NCBI RefSeq assembly: GCF_963966145.1
Contig: NC_091048.1
Location: 24,924,001-24,988,000 of the forward strand
DNA length: 64,000 nucleotides
Origin: Tenebrio molitor
Taxonomy: Eukaryota; Arthropoda; Insecta; Coleoptera; Tenebrionidae
Direction of reading: 5' to 3'
Part shown: positions 34,860 to 46,080 of the stretch, piece after piece
Numbering within the stretch: the first letter of the stretch is position 1
Layout: each line of letters opens with the position of its first letter
Translations under genes and position numbers: made by a program
Notes under the pieces: model-generated
Database searches by the model: none
Told to the model about the DNA's origin: nothing
The model's input: the letters and a program-made list of their open reading frames with translations, nothing else

Positions 34860-35198
34860 TTGAATAATTGGCGGTGATGTCATTGCGTGGGAAGGCGTGG
34901 GAAAATGAAAATGATCGGAAAATATATCTCTTGAAAAAAATAATTAATTTGTTGATTGAGTCCCTTTCGAGAAGAAAATATTTATAATAAAAGATCCTTC
35001 AACACTATGGCTACATTTTTAGAATATGAAACATCCTGGCAAATATAATTTTGGTCAAAGAAACTTTATGGAAAATTTACTCAATTATTTTTGGAGTTAT
35101 GAACATCCAAAAATGTTTTTTATTTGCCCTATACATCTTTGATTCTTTATAATCTGAAGAGAAACTAACGGAATTCGTTATCAATTCGAACCATTATA
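34860..35198 (+). repeat. 0.9-kb repeat, unit 4 left part
   Basis: Matches unit 1 at TACTCAATTATTTTTGGAGT, TATGAACATCCAAA and ATCTTTGATTCTTTATAATC. It is interrupted at 35199 by a MITE and resumes at 35441. Confidence 0.7.
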
Positions 35199-35440
35199 CA
35201 GGGTCATTATAAATTATTGTCTCATCGCAGTTGGCGTTGAAAACCCATACAAATTTTGGATGTGCCGCAGTCTCGCAACGTTAGCCAAACTATGTAGTAA
35301 ACTTGATTTCCACTAACGCCAGGAGCGCCACCTATCGGCGATACTAGTCTTACTCATTTTATAAGGCTTGCGGCACATTAATCGCTGTCCCCAACGCCAA
35401 CTGTGATGGGACAATCATTTATAATATTATAATGATCCTG
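35199..35440. mobile_element. TACAGGGT-group MITE, 242 bp
   Basis: Flanked by TA (35197-35198, 35441-35442). The left end CAGGGTCATTATAAATTATT continues to GTCTCATCGCAGTTGGCGTT. The right end is its inverse (AACGCCAACTGTGATGGGAC, then AATCATTTATAATATTATAA, TGATCCTG). It is inserted into unit 4 of the 0.9-kb repeat, so it is younger than that array. Non-coding. Confidence 0.9.
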
Positions 35441-35800
35441 TATATAATATAACTGTCGTAATTTTTAAACCAATGCAATTTCACAGTAGCATCATAAAGA
35501 GCATTCAATTTGGATGCGGAAATATACAAATCGTTGAAAATGTATTAATAAATGCAGCAGTAACATAAATTTAACGGACACCGTGTCCATAGGTGAGATT
35601 ACGTCTGGCGTCGTAAACACCCAGACATATTAACTGCCATATCTCAGAAACTGTTGACTTTACAGAAGTTTTTACCGAAGAGATTCCGTTCAAAATTTAA
35701 TAAACTGCGAGATTGATCTGACCACTTTTCACCGCAGGGACAATTCTAAACGTGTTACTGCCAATAATAGCATTTTTTTGCACCTTCTCCCCCGTAAATT
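35441..35800 (+). repeat. 0.9-kb repeat, unit 4 right part
   Basis: Resumes with ACCAATGCAATTTCACAGTA, GTATTAATAAATGCAGCAGT, ATATCTCAGAAACTGTTGAC, and GAAGTTTTTACCGAAGAGAT. The hairpin seen in units 1 and 2 has decayed here to CTTCTCCCCCGTAAATTGAC. Confidence 0.75.
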
Positions 35801-38800
35801 GACCGCCGCACAAATCCGCCACCGAAAATCATGTTTCCGTCAGGCGAAATTAGCTGAGGGCTGGGCAATTCCCCGGAAAAAATTGACGCGACGGATCCGG
35901 TGATTCCCGTGACCCAAAAAAATCCAAGGTCGAACGCCAAGTAGCTCAACAGTGTTTTAATAGGAAACTGGCAGGAGCCATCCATCAATCAGCTTTATGA
36001 CTGGATGCAACAATCGAAATTGGGCATTGAAAGGGCCACATATCGGGCCCAGGCATGGTTCCAATTTTAGCCTCGGCTCATTGTTGGAACTAGTCAGACA
36101 AAACATGCGAAGTTGGTGTGGAAGAGGCCAAGTTGCGTCATCGGATTGAGACACAATTTACTCCCAACAGTAATTAATCTTCATATGAACAATTTGTGAA
36201 TTCATACAAAATCGAACGTTATAATTATTTTGGTACGCCACAAGAGGGATATGCTATTGTGGTGTGTTATATTGAATACAAGAGAACAATGGGGGATGAT
36301 TAAAACTGATACTAAAGTTAATTATGGTTGGAAAAGGCCCTTAATATCGTGCCATAATGCTTGCAATAATGAGGGGAGAGAGGTGTGGGTATTCCACCCG
36401 GAGAAAAAAATCTTGAGGACTCCCCCGGATTCCATCGACCGCTGACGTCGTGTCAGAGCCCGTTTTGATTGATCATAATTAATGGGTCCGATCGTGGTAG
36501 CAAGGGCAAGATAGCCGAATTCGAGTAGCATATCGGCATCCACAATCACAATCTCGTGTAATTAACGTAAATATCACCGGTTAAAGTTGACAAGGTAATT
36601 AATAGCCCGTTTTAATGACGTTCATTAAGCACTCGCCTATTAAAATCGTTTTCATCACAAAATATCAACATTACTACCTAATTACCGCGTTCGACGCATT
36701 AGTCATATCACAACCTTTCCTGGCTAATGAGATTATAAAATATACACACCACCGTCACCTGACGGGGTCGCACCGTCGACTCCATTTGAAAATTGAACGC
36801 TCCGTTAACCGGGAACGCGTCTTTGACGAGGCGCAATTAAACCTTCCATCGGAAACAAAGGCGAGAGAGGAACTGGTGGAATTTTTTGGTCCTTCGAGCC
36901 GGATCTAGGTATGCAAATGGTGACCGTAACGGTCGTCGCAAATAGAGCCGTTTCGGCGTTGACGAAAATTGTCGGCGAACTAATAACAGCCCTTAGGACT
37001 CCGGTTTTGATCTATGGCCTATAATTACGGGTTTATGTTCCGGGAGGGCGAGATTTAGTAAGGTGTGGGCGCCTACAGAAGTCGTTATTTGTTTTGTTCG
37101 AGGGCGGAAAAAGTGCACGAGACACCTTTTTTCCATGTAAGTAGATTGCTTTAGATCAAGAGCGGCGTGATTTATTCGCAGCTTCCTATAAAATTTATAC
37201 TCGTCGACGCTCGCTGCTAATAAAGTGTGTGATGAAGTAAGTGTATATAACTACCATAACTTTCATACGAAGCGACAGCGTTAAGTAGGTGAAACATGAA
37301 AATATTACAGTTTGAAAAGCTTACGGCAATTTATCAATTTCGAGTAAATTCCACCGTGGAAGAAACATAATACTCATATCTTTACAAGACGAACTGGCTT
37401 GTGTATTATGATGCTAAGGCGAAACCGGTAGTTGATTTATCATGACGATATTTCTGGATTAGGGGGTGAATTTTTTTCGGCGCCCGTTTTCGACAATAAC
37501 GCTTTTTCGAGTGAATACGGCCGGATTTTAATACGCCGCCATAAACTGCACTCGCGGGAAATGAACACGAAAAATTCCTCTCCTACGCAACTTCGTTCAT
37601 TACGTATTAACGAAAGACTCAAGAAGCCCGGAGCCCCGGATTTGATTCTGACTAAACCGGACTCGGGACTCGGCGCGTTTTGTCTAATTTGGGCGAGCAG
37701 CGATTAAATTCCTGTCGGGATTAGGTCATATAAATTCATAGAAAGAAGATCCTCTGGGCTCAGCTTGGTTATTGTTTGACGCCCATCAACTGCCATCACA
37801 CCACCAACAAAGATTAATTACTCCAGATTCAAATCTGACAATTTCCAGCGACTTCCCATCGATTTTTCCCGGTTTTTCTTCGTACCCAGCACGCTAATGG
37901 TACCGATTACGTTGAAATATCTAAGTGTAGAGACATAACGTTTATGAATTTTTTCAGCCAGAAACAAGAGAAAACATGAGTTTTTCTCGGCAGGCGCCCT
38001 CACGGATATCGCGTGATTCTCCAGGGCCCCGCTGTGCTTAATCATCCAAACAAAAAGCTCCCCGAAAGCTTGCACGGGCAGATATTAAAACTACGCCGAA
38101 AAAGTCTCGAACCCTTGACTTACAAGACAACAACCGCAGAAATACACACAAACAAGATTTAAACTAAGTTCGAGCTTAAGTTTAGTGCTCATTAAAATTT
38201 TACAACATATTTTGTGGCCGCGCTGGAATAACCTCACCGTTTTAATCGCGGTATTAAACTGTTAACCGTAATGCCGCTGCTTTTCAGAGATAATTTTTAC
38301 GTTCTAATCTCCCCGGGAAGGACGTTCGTTGCCGCCCCCTCCCGATTGCCGAATCGGCCGGGATTAGCAATTATCACCGGGCGAATTCCATCAGGACGAT
38401 GCACATGCACCCCCGCGCAGTGTCCCATGATTTTCGGTTCATTAGCGGCAGGAAAAAAGCAGATTACGCGCCAGATAACGTCGGAAATGCAAATAAAATT
38501 AGGAAGCAGATATGCAGGAGTGTGGAATGGGGTGTCTGATTCACTTTTATTGCGCCCGGAATGGGCCGCAGGGAAGGGTCGCTCCCGGAGTTGTCACAAC
38601 ATAACAACGGAGATTCGGGACAAACGTAAAAAGGTCGGAGGTTTCGTCGAGTTCGCGACGAGCTTCCGGAGCCCGAATTGCCACTTAATAACAAAAATAA
38701 TAAAGTTTATCGGGGATCCAATCATATCTCTTGATTTCTTCGTCCATTACGTTACATTTTTCAATATTCGGCGCAACTTTTCATATTCTGCCCTCGAGCT

Positions 38801-39600
38801 CAATTTATGAACAACACTGGACTCGATTGCGCACCCTGAGTGATACCTTCTTTACAGAATTCTGCCCTCCCGGGCCAGAAATAACGCGGAATAGAAATAT
38901 TCTGGCGATAACGGGCGCACCTGATTAGGTCTAAATACGTTTCTGGCTGTGAGAGGATTGTAAAACCCGTGCGAATTTTTCGTGTGAAAAGATAGAACCG
39001 AAAAAAGGATGTGACGCCGAGCGGAAGAACATCCAGCCGGTCCTGCATCACCGTCGGGTTATCTTGTTGGGCGTCGGGACGTGTCCGCATTCGTAATAAT
39101 AAAGCTAAATGACTTTGGCTTGAAGCGGTCATGATTCACGAGGATCGACCGACGTCCGATTATCGTAATTAATAGGAAATGCACCAATTTCACCGCTCTG
39201 GAACGAGTAAACCAATATTGGCAGCGATGCTAATCTTGTGCGGATCCTGTATTGCCCATCACATAACCAGATTCGTATCAATACGTTAATAATACATAAC
39301 TGCGAGCGCATCCGCCCAGATTACTGACCGACAATTGCACCGTAATGCGGACGCCCCCATACCAGATTCCGAACGGCGGAGGTATTCGAGACGAAACGTC
39401 GTACGAATTAAAAATAAGACCTACACTAGATAATCTCTGCCCGGTCAAATCTAATCCACTTTATCAGATCAGATCAGAATTTCATTATTTCCACAAATTG
39501 CAATTTCTTGAAGGATTTAGAAGTAGAAACAATTTTCAAAAAAAAAAAAAATCAGAAAGAAGGAAGATTTCGTCTAAAAATGTGTCCTTAAGCTCGTAGA
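35800..39600. other. GC-richer unique island 9 (largest repeat-free block)
   Basis: About 3.8 kb with no repeat copy or transposon end. It contains the longest plus-strand open frame in the window (38271-38810, 179 codons), which has no recognisable domain and is opposed by minus-strand frames. Short repeats such as ATCAGATCAGATCAG (39468-39482) occur. The repeat-free nature makes this the strongest candidate for conserved regulatory intron sequence. Confidence 0.4.
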
Positions 39601-39689
39601 AACAGTTCTTGCTATTTGTCTATTTTATGTCTTTGAGGAATGTTGAACCAATAGACAATTAATGCTAAAGTCTCTACGACTTTCTCAAG

Positions 39690-40014
39690 TATCGTGCCTT
39701 CAAATAAATATATATTTAGAGTAGGCCTAGGCGACATTCTAATTCTGTTAACAGTGTAAAGTAATTTTTGTAGGTAACCAATTATTCTCCGGTTCACAGG
39801 TTACATAGTAAGCTTTTTCCCAATCTCATATTGTCATATTCCGTGGAGGGGGAATAGGGAGAATGCACTACAAAAATTAAAAATATTTTCTAACCTAATT
39901 TTATTTCGTTAAAATGTCAGACGTTTCTTGTGTCATTTTCTACGCTGGAAAAATGTTGCAAACAATTGAATTTCCATAGGTTGCTCTAAATATAAATTTA
40001 TTTGAAGGCCCGTT
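39690..40014. mobile_element. TATCG group MITE, family A copy 2
   Basis: Ends TATCGTGCCTTCAAATAAAT and AAATTTATTTGAAGGCCCG are inverted. The body is almost identical to 10213-10543, which implies recent activity of this family relative to the other relics. It lacks the (AT)n expansion of copy 1. Confidence 0.87.
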
Positions 40015-41079
40015 ATTTATTGAAGAGACAGTAAAGCAACAATATCTTTTATGCATATTTGACAACTCAACATTATGTGAAACCTCTTTATATTATCATT
40101 TATTTCTCTATACCTACTTATTATTCTGTCTTGGATATTTTCCAATTTATTTCTCACAAAGCCATGTTCCAAAAATAAAAATTGGTTTTAACAATTTACA
40201 TAAAAACTTTTTCGTGTTAAAAAAATCATTAGTTCAAAAATCCTTTGTCTTTCTTTTGAAAAAAATCTTTGAAAGAATGGTGAAATGTGTTGATATTAAC
40301 AGACAAAAGATAGCAGATAGCAAAGAAAAGAAAATGATATTCAGCGAGCTGCCTTGGGTAATAATTTGCTAAAACGACAGAAAAAACTCTGGTGCAACCA
40401 CAGAGCATGACCTTTCTTTTGTCATTAGAGTATAAAGCTCGCAAGCTTCGATGGTGTCAAGACAAGAAAAATGTGAGACATGCAGTAAAACAGCATTGTT
40501 GTTTGTCAGGAATCACATTTTATAGCGCCACATCGCAAAGAGGAGAATTTACTGGTTTAAGAGTTAAAGAAACAATTTCCTGTAATTGCAGAGGCGGCTT
40601 CTGCAAGACTTCTTCAATATTTGCTGTGAGCGCACAACGTTTCATGAAAATACTTTAAGCTTAGTGAAAAAAAAATCGAATTAAAAATAAACAAATCGAT
40701 TATTATTTACATGTTTTCGTTTTGTCAGTTCGTTAATGAAGAGTAGACTGTTGCGAAGTCACAACAAAGTGTGCAATCGGTGGCAGAATGAATCAACTAT
40801 GTAATAAAAGATGGGAAAGCATCTCCTTCCTTACTAATTGTTCAAGAAAAAAAATTCATTAAAAAGATTTAACAAGAAAAAATGCAATTTTGTTCAGAGC
40901 TGTGCAAGTGGCTTTACAAGTGTTATTTTGACTCGCCTGATTTAGCTAAGTTAGACTTTTATCTGTTCCCAAATATCAAAATTTTTTTGTAGTAAACAAT
41001 TTTCAGCAAATAGATCAAAGCTTGCTCTAACGGATATTTTGGAGATCTCAGGAAATCACATTTCAGTTCAGATAATAGT
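40015..41079. other. AT-rich intronic stretch
   Basis: AT-rich. The 88-codon plus-strand frame at 40392-40658 is mildly cysteine-rich (HCCL, CNCRGGFCK) and more complex in composition than its surroundings. I do not recognise it and it has no start context, partner exon or second copy, so I do not call it a gene. It could be a transposon relic. Confidence 0.35.
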
Positions 41080-41490
41080 TATTTACAGTACGAGTGAGGA
41101 AGACAAAGCTTTCGTTCACGCGAATTGCATATTCGAAATTTGCGTGAAGGAAAGCGGCCTTACTCTCGAGTGCTGTATTTGGTTTTGTTCGATATCCCCT
41201 TAGAAAGTGAGTCTGTCAATTTGTATTCAAAATTTTAAATAAAAATAAATCACATTTTTGGACGGATCTATAGAAAAATAAAATACAAAATAAACAAATA
41301 AAGTGATTGTGTGCACCTTCTGTAAATTGTGGAAATGGATAGTGAAGAGTTATATGTTCCTGATGATGAAAGAATTGGAAAAATTATGCGTGAGCGAAAA
41401 ACGATGAGCGAAAGTGAAATGAACGAAAGAGAAACCTTCACCCACTGATAACTATGGATACAGACTCATTCTAGAGAAGTATCGAACAAA
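41080..41490 (+). mobile_element. GAGCGAAAG-family transposon relic, copy 2
   Basis: Opposite in orientation to 15516-16036. It begins with a TTTACAGTACGAGTGAGGAA block that includes two inverted TTCGTTCACG/GCGTGAAGG words, followed by the terminal-repeat word GTTCGATATCCCCTTAGAAA. It ends CTAGAGAAGTATCGAACAAA. At 41337 an ATG opens a 37-codon frame, MDSEELYVPDDERIGKIMRE then RKTMSESEMNERETFTH, which ends at a stop near 41448. The frame contains the GAGCGAAAG-type codons that name the family. It may be the N-terminus of a lost transposon protein. Confidence 0.75.
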
Positions 41491-41972
41491 GCATTTTTGT
41501 AAAAATGTTTTGAAATTCAAGAGAATTATATTAATATAATAAAAAAAAAATCACTATCCACTATCAGGCCGCAATCTTTTAAAATTACCCTCATAATTAA
41601 TGTGCGTTTCTTGCACATTTAATACCTGCTAAATGGAAGAAATGCACATCTGATAAACTTGGTGAAACGAATGTGTCACATACTACAATTTACTGGGCAG
41701 GGAAAAATTCAATCATTCTTGGTACCATGCAAGTATGAAGATTACATGCACAAAGAAAAAAAAGTGACACTAATTGTCTTTGCCAGCTTTTGAAGAGAAG
41801 CGATACGTTAGAAAATGTCGTAAAAAATTGTTCATGACTAAATTTTCTATTCTCAAATGCGTTATTTCAGTTGATGTAAAATATGAAATTGTACCTGTAC
41901 TTTATATTAAGATGCAAAAGAGGGTCAAGAAGGTCTTTGAAATAATTTTCAAAACTTCTACAACAGCTAGAA
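41491..41972. other. AT-rich intronic stretch
   Basis: AT-rich, with a possible broken coding relic near 41640-41960 (KCTSDKLGETNVSHTT, then frameshifts). Unidentified and weak. Confidence 0.3.
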
Positions 41973-42261
41973 CTATAGTCGGCGCGGCGACCCAATCGAG
42001 TAATAAACTGGCGTGATCTTCACGTAATTTTCGGGGGATGGTTTCCTATTGGTTAAAGGGTGCGCGTTAAGAAGTATGATGCAGCTCAATGCACGCAGCT
42101 GAAATTTTCAACCTTCCATAGTCTCGTACTTTTGTGTTTTATTTAAATTTGTTCTCGACTGATGCATAAATTCATTCTTAAAGCAGTATGATTTAAATTT
42201 CTCGGACAAAACTCAAATTTGGCGAGGCAGTATAAATCATGACGTTGCTACGAACTATCAC

Positions 42262-43031
42262 ACACACTATCACAACTAGCACACACTTTACGTATCACAG
42301 GACTAGCTCTAGTATATTCAACGGCAGAATATTGTTGCCCTGTCTGGAAGAACAGTGCACACGTGAACAAAATAGATGCTCAATTGAATACCACACTTCG
42401 AATAATAACGGGTACTTTAAAATCTACTCCAACACCATGGCTACATGTCCTAGCGCACATTATTCCGTACGATATTAGAAGAAAATACGTAACAAAACGA
42501 ATTTGGGATAAATTTCAAAATTCACCGAACATGTACTCCATAACACAAGACATGGCAAATTTACCACCCTTTAGATTAAAATCGCGTAAACCACTTTGGA
42601 AAGAAGAATTTCTCATGGAACCATTTTCCAAATCTGACTATTGGAAAGCAGCCTGGCAAGACGTAGATATTTTCAATAAAAATCTAATTGAGGATCCTAC
42701 AAAACAACTTCCGGGATTTGACCTACCTAGGAAAATCTGGTGTAAATTAAATCGTTTTAGAACCGGGCATGGCAAATGCAATAATATGTTGTTTCACTGG
42801 AACATTCGTGAAAACCCTTCTTGTGAATGCGGTGCAGAAAAAGAAACCATCCAACACATTTTGGAAGAATGTCCCCTTACTAAATTCCAGCAAGGTTTCT
42901 CCAAACTACATCTACTTACCGAAGACGCCCTAAATTGGCTACAACAAATTAAAAACATATAATTTACCATAATTATTTTATGAATTTCGAATTTTAATTG
43001 TAATTTTCTTCATACGAATATATATATATAT
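42262..43031 (+). mobile_element. 5'-truncated non-LTR retrotransposon with 12-bp TSD
   Basis: A 770-bp insertion inside MITE copy c. The 12-bp ACGAACTATCAC is duplicated exactly at 42250-42261 and 43032-43043. The element ends in an (AT)n tail instead of poly-A. Its only coding part is the C-terminal region of a reverse-transcriptase polyprotein. Perfect duplication and an open frame indicate a recent insertion compared with other relics. Confidence 0.95.
42264..42962 (+). pseudogene. Non-LTR RT polyprotein, C-terminal fragment (open frame)
   Basis: A 232-codon uninterrupted frame that begins inside the element and ends at TAA. It reads through LALVYSTAEYCCPVWKNSAH, LNTTLRIITGTLKSTPTPWL, and a C-terminal Cys/His segment, SCECGAEKETIQHILEECP (C-x-C-x8-H-x4-C). 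These are typical of the region after the RT domain in jockey/I-type insect LINEs. The catalytic RT core and endonuclease are missing because the copy is 5'-truncated, so it cannot function. Annotators often predict a gene from such an ATG (here 42363); it should be masked. Confidence 0.9.
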
Positions 43032-43093
43032 ACGAACTATCACGTGCACACCTCGTGACTACTCCATCCACTGATTCGCCGCGCCAACTATAG

Positions 43094-44700
43094 ATGCGTG
43101 TTTCAATGAGTTGCACTTCTTCACGTTATTATTTATTACATTACACCATTCTTCTTGATACTTCGCTTCAAGGTGAAAAATTTCGACAAAGTCTGCGAGA
43201 ATAATTGTTCCACTCCATCGAAAGTTCAGACACCTCCAACAATTGCTTGTCGAGGTTCGCAGACTTGGTACAAGAAGTGCGATGCATCTGTGTAAATTCC
43301 TCCTTCCGCCGAAATTACGCCGCCCTGTATACGTGTCTGCGGATTTATGTGTAGGAACGCCGCCAAAATATTGATCGTCGCTTGCTTTTATTTACACCCA
43401 GTGGGTCTTATCATGTTTAAAGCGCATTATTAGTGACATATGTTGAGTTTAGTGCCTGTCGTAGATCTTGATGTTCGATTAAATTTAATGTGGCAGTGAA
43501 GTAAAACGGTTTCATAGTAGCGTAATGAGAGTGACAGCGAACATCTATTGAGATTGGCACTCACGGACTTATGATGGCTCTAAATCCGGCATATTCGGGC
43601 GCCTGATAACATAATTACATCAGCTTCGCTATGAATTGACGGTAATGTCATTAGAACCAATAGGCAAATGGTGGAGGACGAGGAGCGGGAGAAGGAGGAC
43701 TCTAAGGAGCCGGGGAGACCACACGGAGCGCGACGATGCGTTATACCATTGCCATTGTTACGCTTATATGGAGAACCCCAATTTAACGGCCACTCTGTGA
43801 TTTTACACCCGCGCCCTAAAGGGCCCTCCATGACGATTTGCATTCCAATCAGATGCCGCCACTAAACAATTAGCGCCCCCGCAAACTCCCAGTCTTTGGG
43901 GGTCATACATCACCCAAAATCAAAACCGCAACAGCTGAAATCGGAAAAATCTAATCGGCCCAATTAACTCCAACAAGCAAAAACTTGCATGATGTCGCGT
44001 TTATCTTAATGCCAATTTATATGCTAAGCAGGTCCCAATTAACAATTTCCAATTTGACGGCGAGACGCGTTTCCTCTTGTATTCTTTTTTATCCGGTGGC
44101 AAAATTTTGATAATTATTATCGTCGGACAGATGTGGCCGTTCTGGTCGAGGGGAACGGGCGAAACACCGAAGACCAAGCCGCCAATGAAATTAATTTTCA
44201 CTTTCTTTCAATTATAAACTCATTAAGTACTTCGATTTCCATTAGGGAATTTCGCGATTCAATTAGTGACGGCTTTTTGATGCTTTGTCTTATCAAAACA
44301 TAAATTCACCAACAACAAGAGAACGTCAAGTCCGTCGACGCATCACGATCCAAGATGGCTGTTGGAACGTTGACGAAGCATAAGTGACGATCAAGACAGA
44401 TCTCTCTTGTTTCGGTACATTTCACTGCTTACTGGATGAAACGCCTCTCTGCAGCTATGATGGCTTGTTAAGGCTAAGAATACAGAAGCGTATGCTGATT
44501 CGGAAATTCCAAAGATTATCCACCGAAATGCTAATTATTAGGGACGAACACATTCCACTGAGGCACCCCAACTAGCGCACCCCTTCACCATCAAACCGCA
44601 CAAATTATAAGACTTTTCCTACGAAATATTCACCACTTTCACATATTGCGCTCTAGTAATATAAATTAGTTAATTTTCTTTACAAGAGATATCAAAATAG
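43094..44700. other. GC-richer unique island 10
   Basis: Unique sequence with GC blocks and A/T cores; no exon or repeat. Opposed frames at 43580-43865 overlap on both strands. Confidence 0.4.
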
Positions 44701-44963
44701 GGAAAATCAAGAAGAAGTGAAACATTTAGATTAACATCGCAAATCAAATCACCACAGCTGAAGCAGATTCTGACTTTTACAAAAGGTGTATTTTGATACG
44801 TGGCAAGTTAATAATAAACCAATAATGACCAGATTTATTCCGTATTGATTTTGATTTGAAATTCAACTGTTTATACCTAATGGAAACATCTCTTAGCTTC
44901 TTAGCTATTTTATGCCCATACAAAGAACTTCATAATTTGTCACTTCCTTTCTTTCATCATAAA

Positions 44964-45128
44964 TATCGGGTATTCATTTAAATTTATCCTCAAAGTAGGC
45001 GTTGAAGAGTCGATTGTGAACGCACCGCGGGTTACAGATCACGGATCAGCTGTTTAAATCTAACCTCACTTTTTGCGTTGTTTGTATTTTTACTCTGCAG
45101 GAGGAGAAATTTAAATGAACACCCGATA
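44964..45128. mobile_element. TATCG group MITE, family C (165 bp)
   Basis: Left end TATCGGGTATTCATTTAAAT then TTATCC; right end GGAGAAATTTAAATGAACAC then CCGATA. They are inverted over about 27 bp. The first bases, TATCGGG, and the following TTCA resemble families A and B, but the interior is unrelated. Non-coding. Confidence 0.82.
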
Positions 45129-46080
45129 CTTCTAGTTATCCCAGATGAATGTGTATTTTTCTATTGACAGTTTCTTCTCTCTTTCTCGTCATCACATTGT
45201 ATATTTTTGTGTTTTCTGCCTATTGTTTATTGTATTTAAAACTGCACTGTCGAATAAATTACTGTCATTATTATTATAATTATAAAATAAAAGGGGGACG
45301 ACATCGAGGCCGGACTTATTCATCATCACGGATATTTCTGTCATGTAATGATAATTCCTTTGACAGGACTACTTATATTGTCATTTATTTTTCTATACGC
45401 CCACTGTTTATAGATCAGGGTCAGAGTTTGTTCATACTGACAGTACTGAAATCAAGTAGTGAAGCTATGAATCGTCAAAATTAAAACGAAACGGGGCCAC
45501 CCATCCAAACATTGACGGCGTTCGGTGTTGCTTGACTTAACTGTTGTTATTATCATAATTTAAAAAATAATGATCAATTTTTGAAATTTCGAGTTCTTCA
45601 CAATAAAAGTTGTATTTTCAAGAAGATATTTCATCTTGCACTTCTGTAATTAGCTCTGTAAAATCTTTCGTCTGTTATTGCCAACTCCCTATTCCTCAAG
45701 CAACAATTCGACAAGAATATCATAAATATTCTTCTTGAATTTGCAGTTGTTGTAGTTTATACAATACGTTATAAAATCTCTGAAATGTTTTTCAACCTGT
45801 CATTATATGTATTATATTTTGCTACACTTTTGCTACTTTCTATTCTTTCAGTCAAATAAATTTCACTTTTAAATAGTCAACTTCCCCTTCTGTGCAAATA
45901 AAATAAATGTGATCAGGTAAATTCACTTCTTTTGATCTATAAATTTGTGGTCACAACTTTAATATTTTTGCAAGTCTCATTATGTTAAACTCTTTTGTCC
46001 GAACCACTCGGCAAAATCCAGAACTCCTCCTAAATCAGCCAACCTCAAACTGCCAAAGTTAATTTTTTCGTACTTTGTGT
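45129..46080. other. AT-rich intronic stretch
   Basis: AT-rich; the 111-codon frame at 45149-45484 is low-complexity hydrophobic sequence with no recognisable domain. Nothing supported. Confidence 0.4.

Larger units (their letters stand above)
41973..43093 (+). mobile_element. CTATAG-family MITE copy c, split by a non-LTR insertion
   Basis: Starts CTATAGTCGGCGCGGCGACC and ends CTGATTCGCCGCGCCAACTA followed by TAG, so both termini are intact and inverted. Without the retrotransposon it is about 339 bp. It has the uninterrupted GAGTAATAAACTGG site that copy b lost to a nested element. It also has a TTTTGTGTTTTATTTAAATT block absent from copies b and d. Confidence 0.9.

Noticed and set aside
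38271..38810. 179-codon plus-strand open frame, longest on that strand after the LINE
   Set aside because: No domain, signal or motif recognised; opposed by frames on the minus strand; sits in a GC-richer island where stops are rarer; no splice-site partner.
40392..40658. Cysteine-containing 88-codon frame
   Set aside because: Suggestive CNCRGGFCK motif, but no zinc-binding spacing I recognise, no second copy and no exon structure; left as unresolved.
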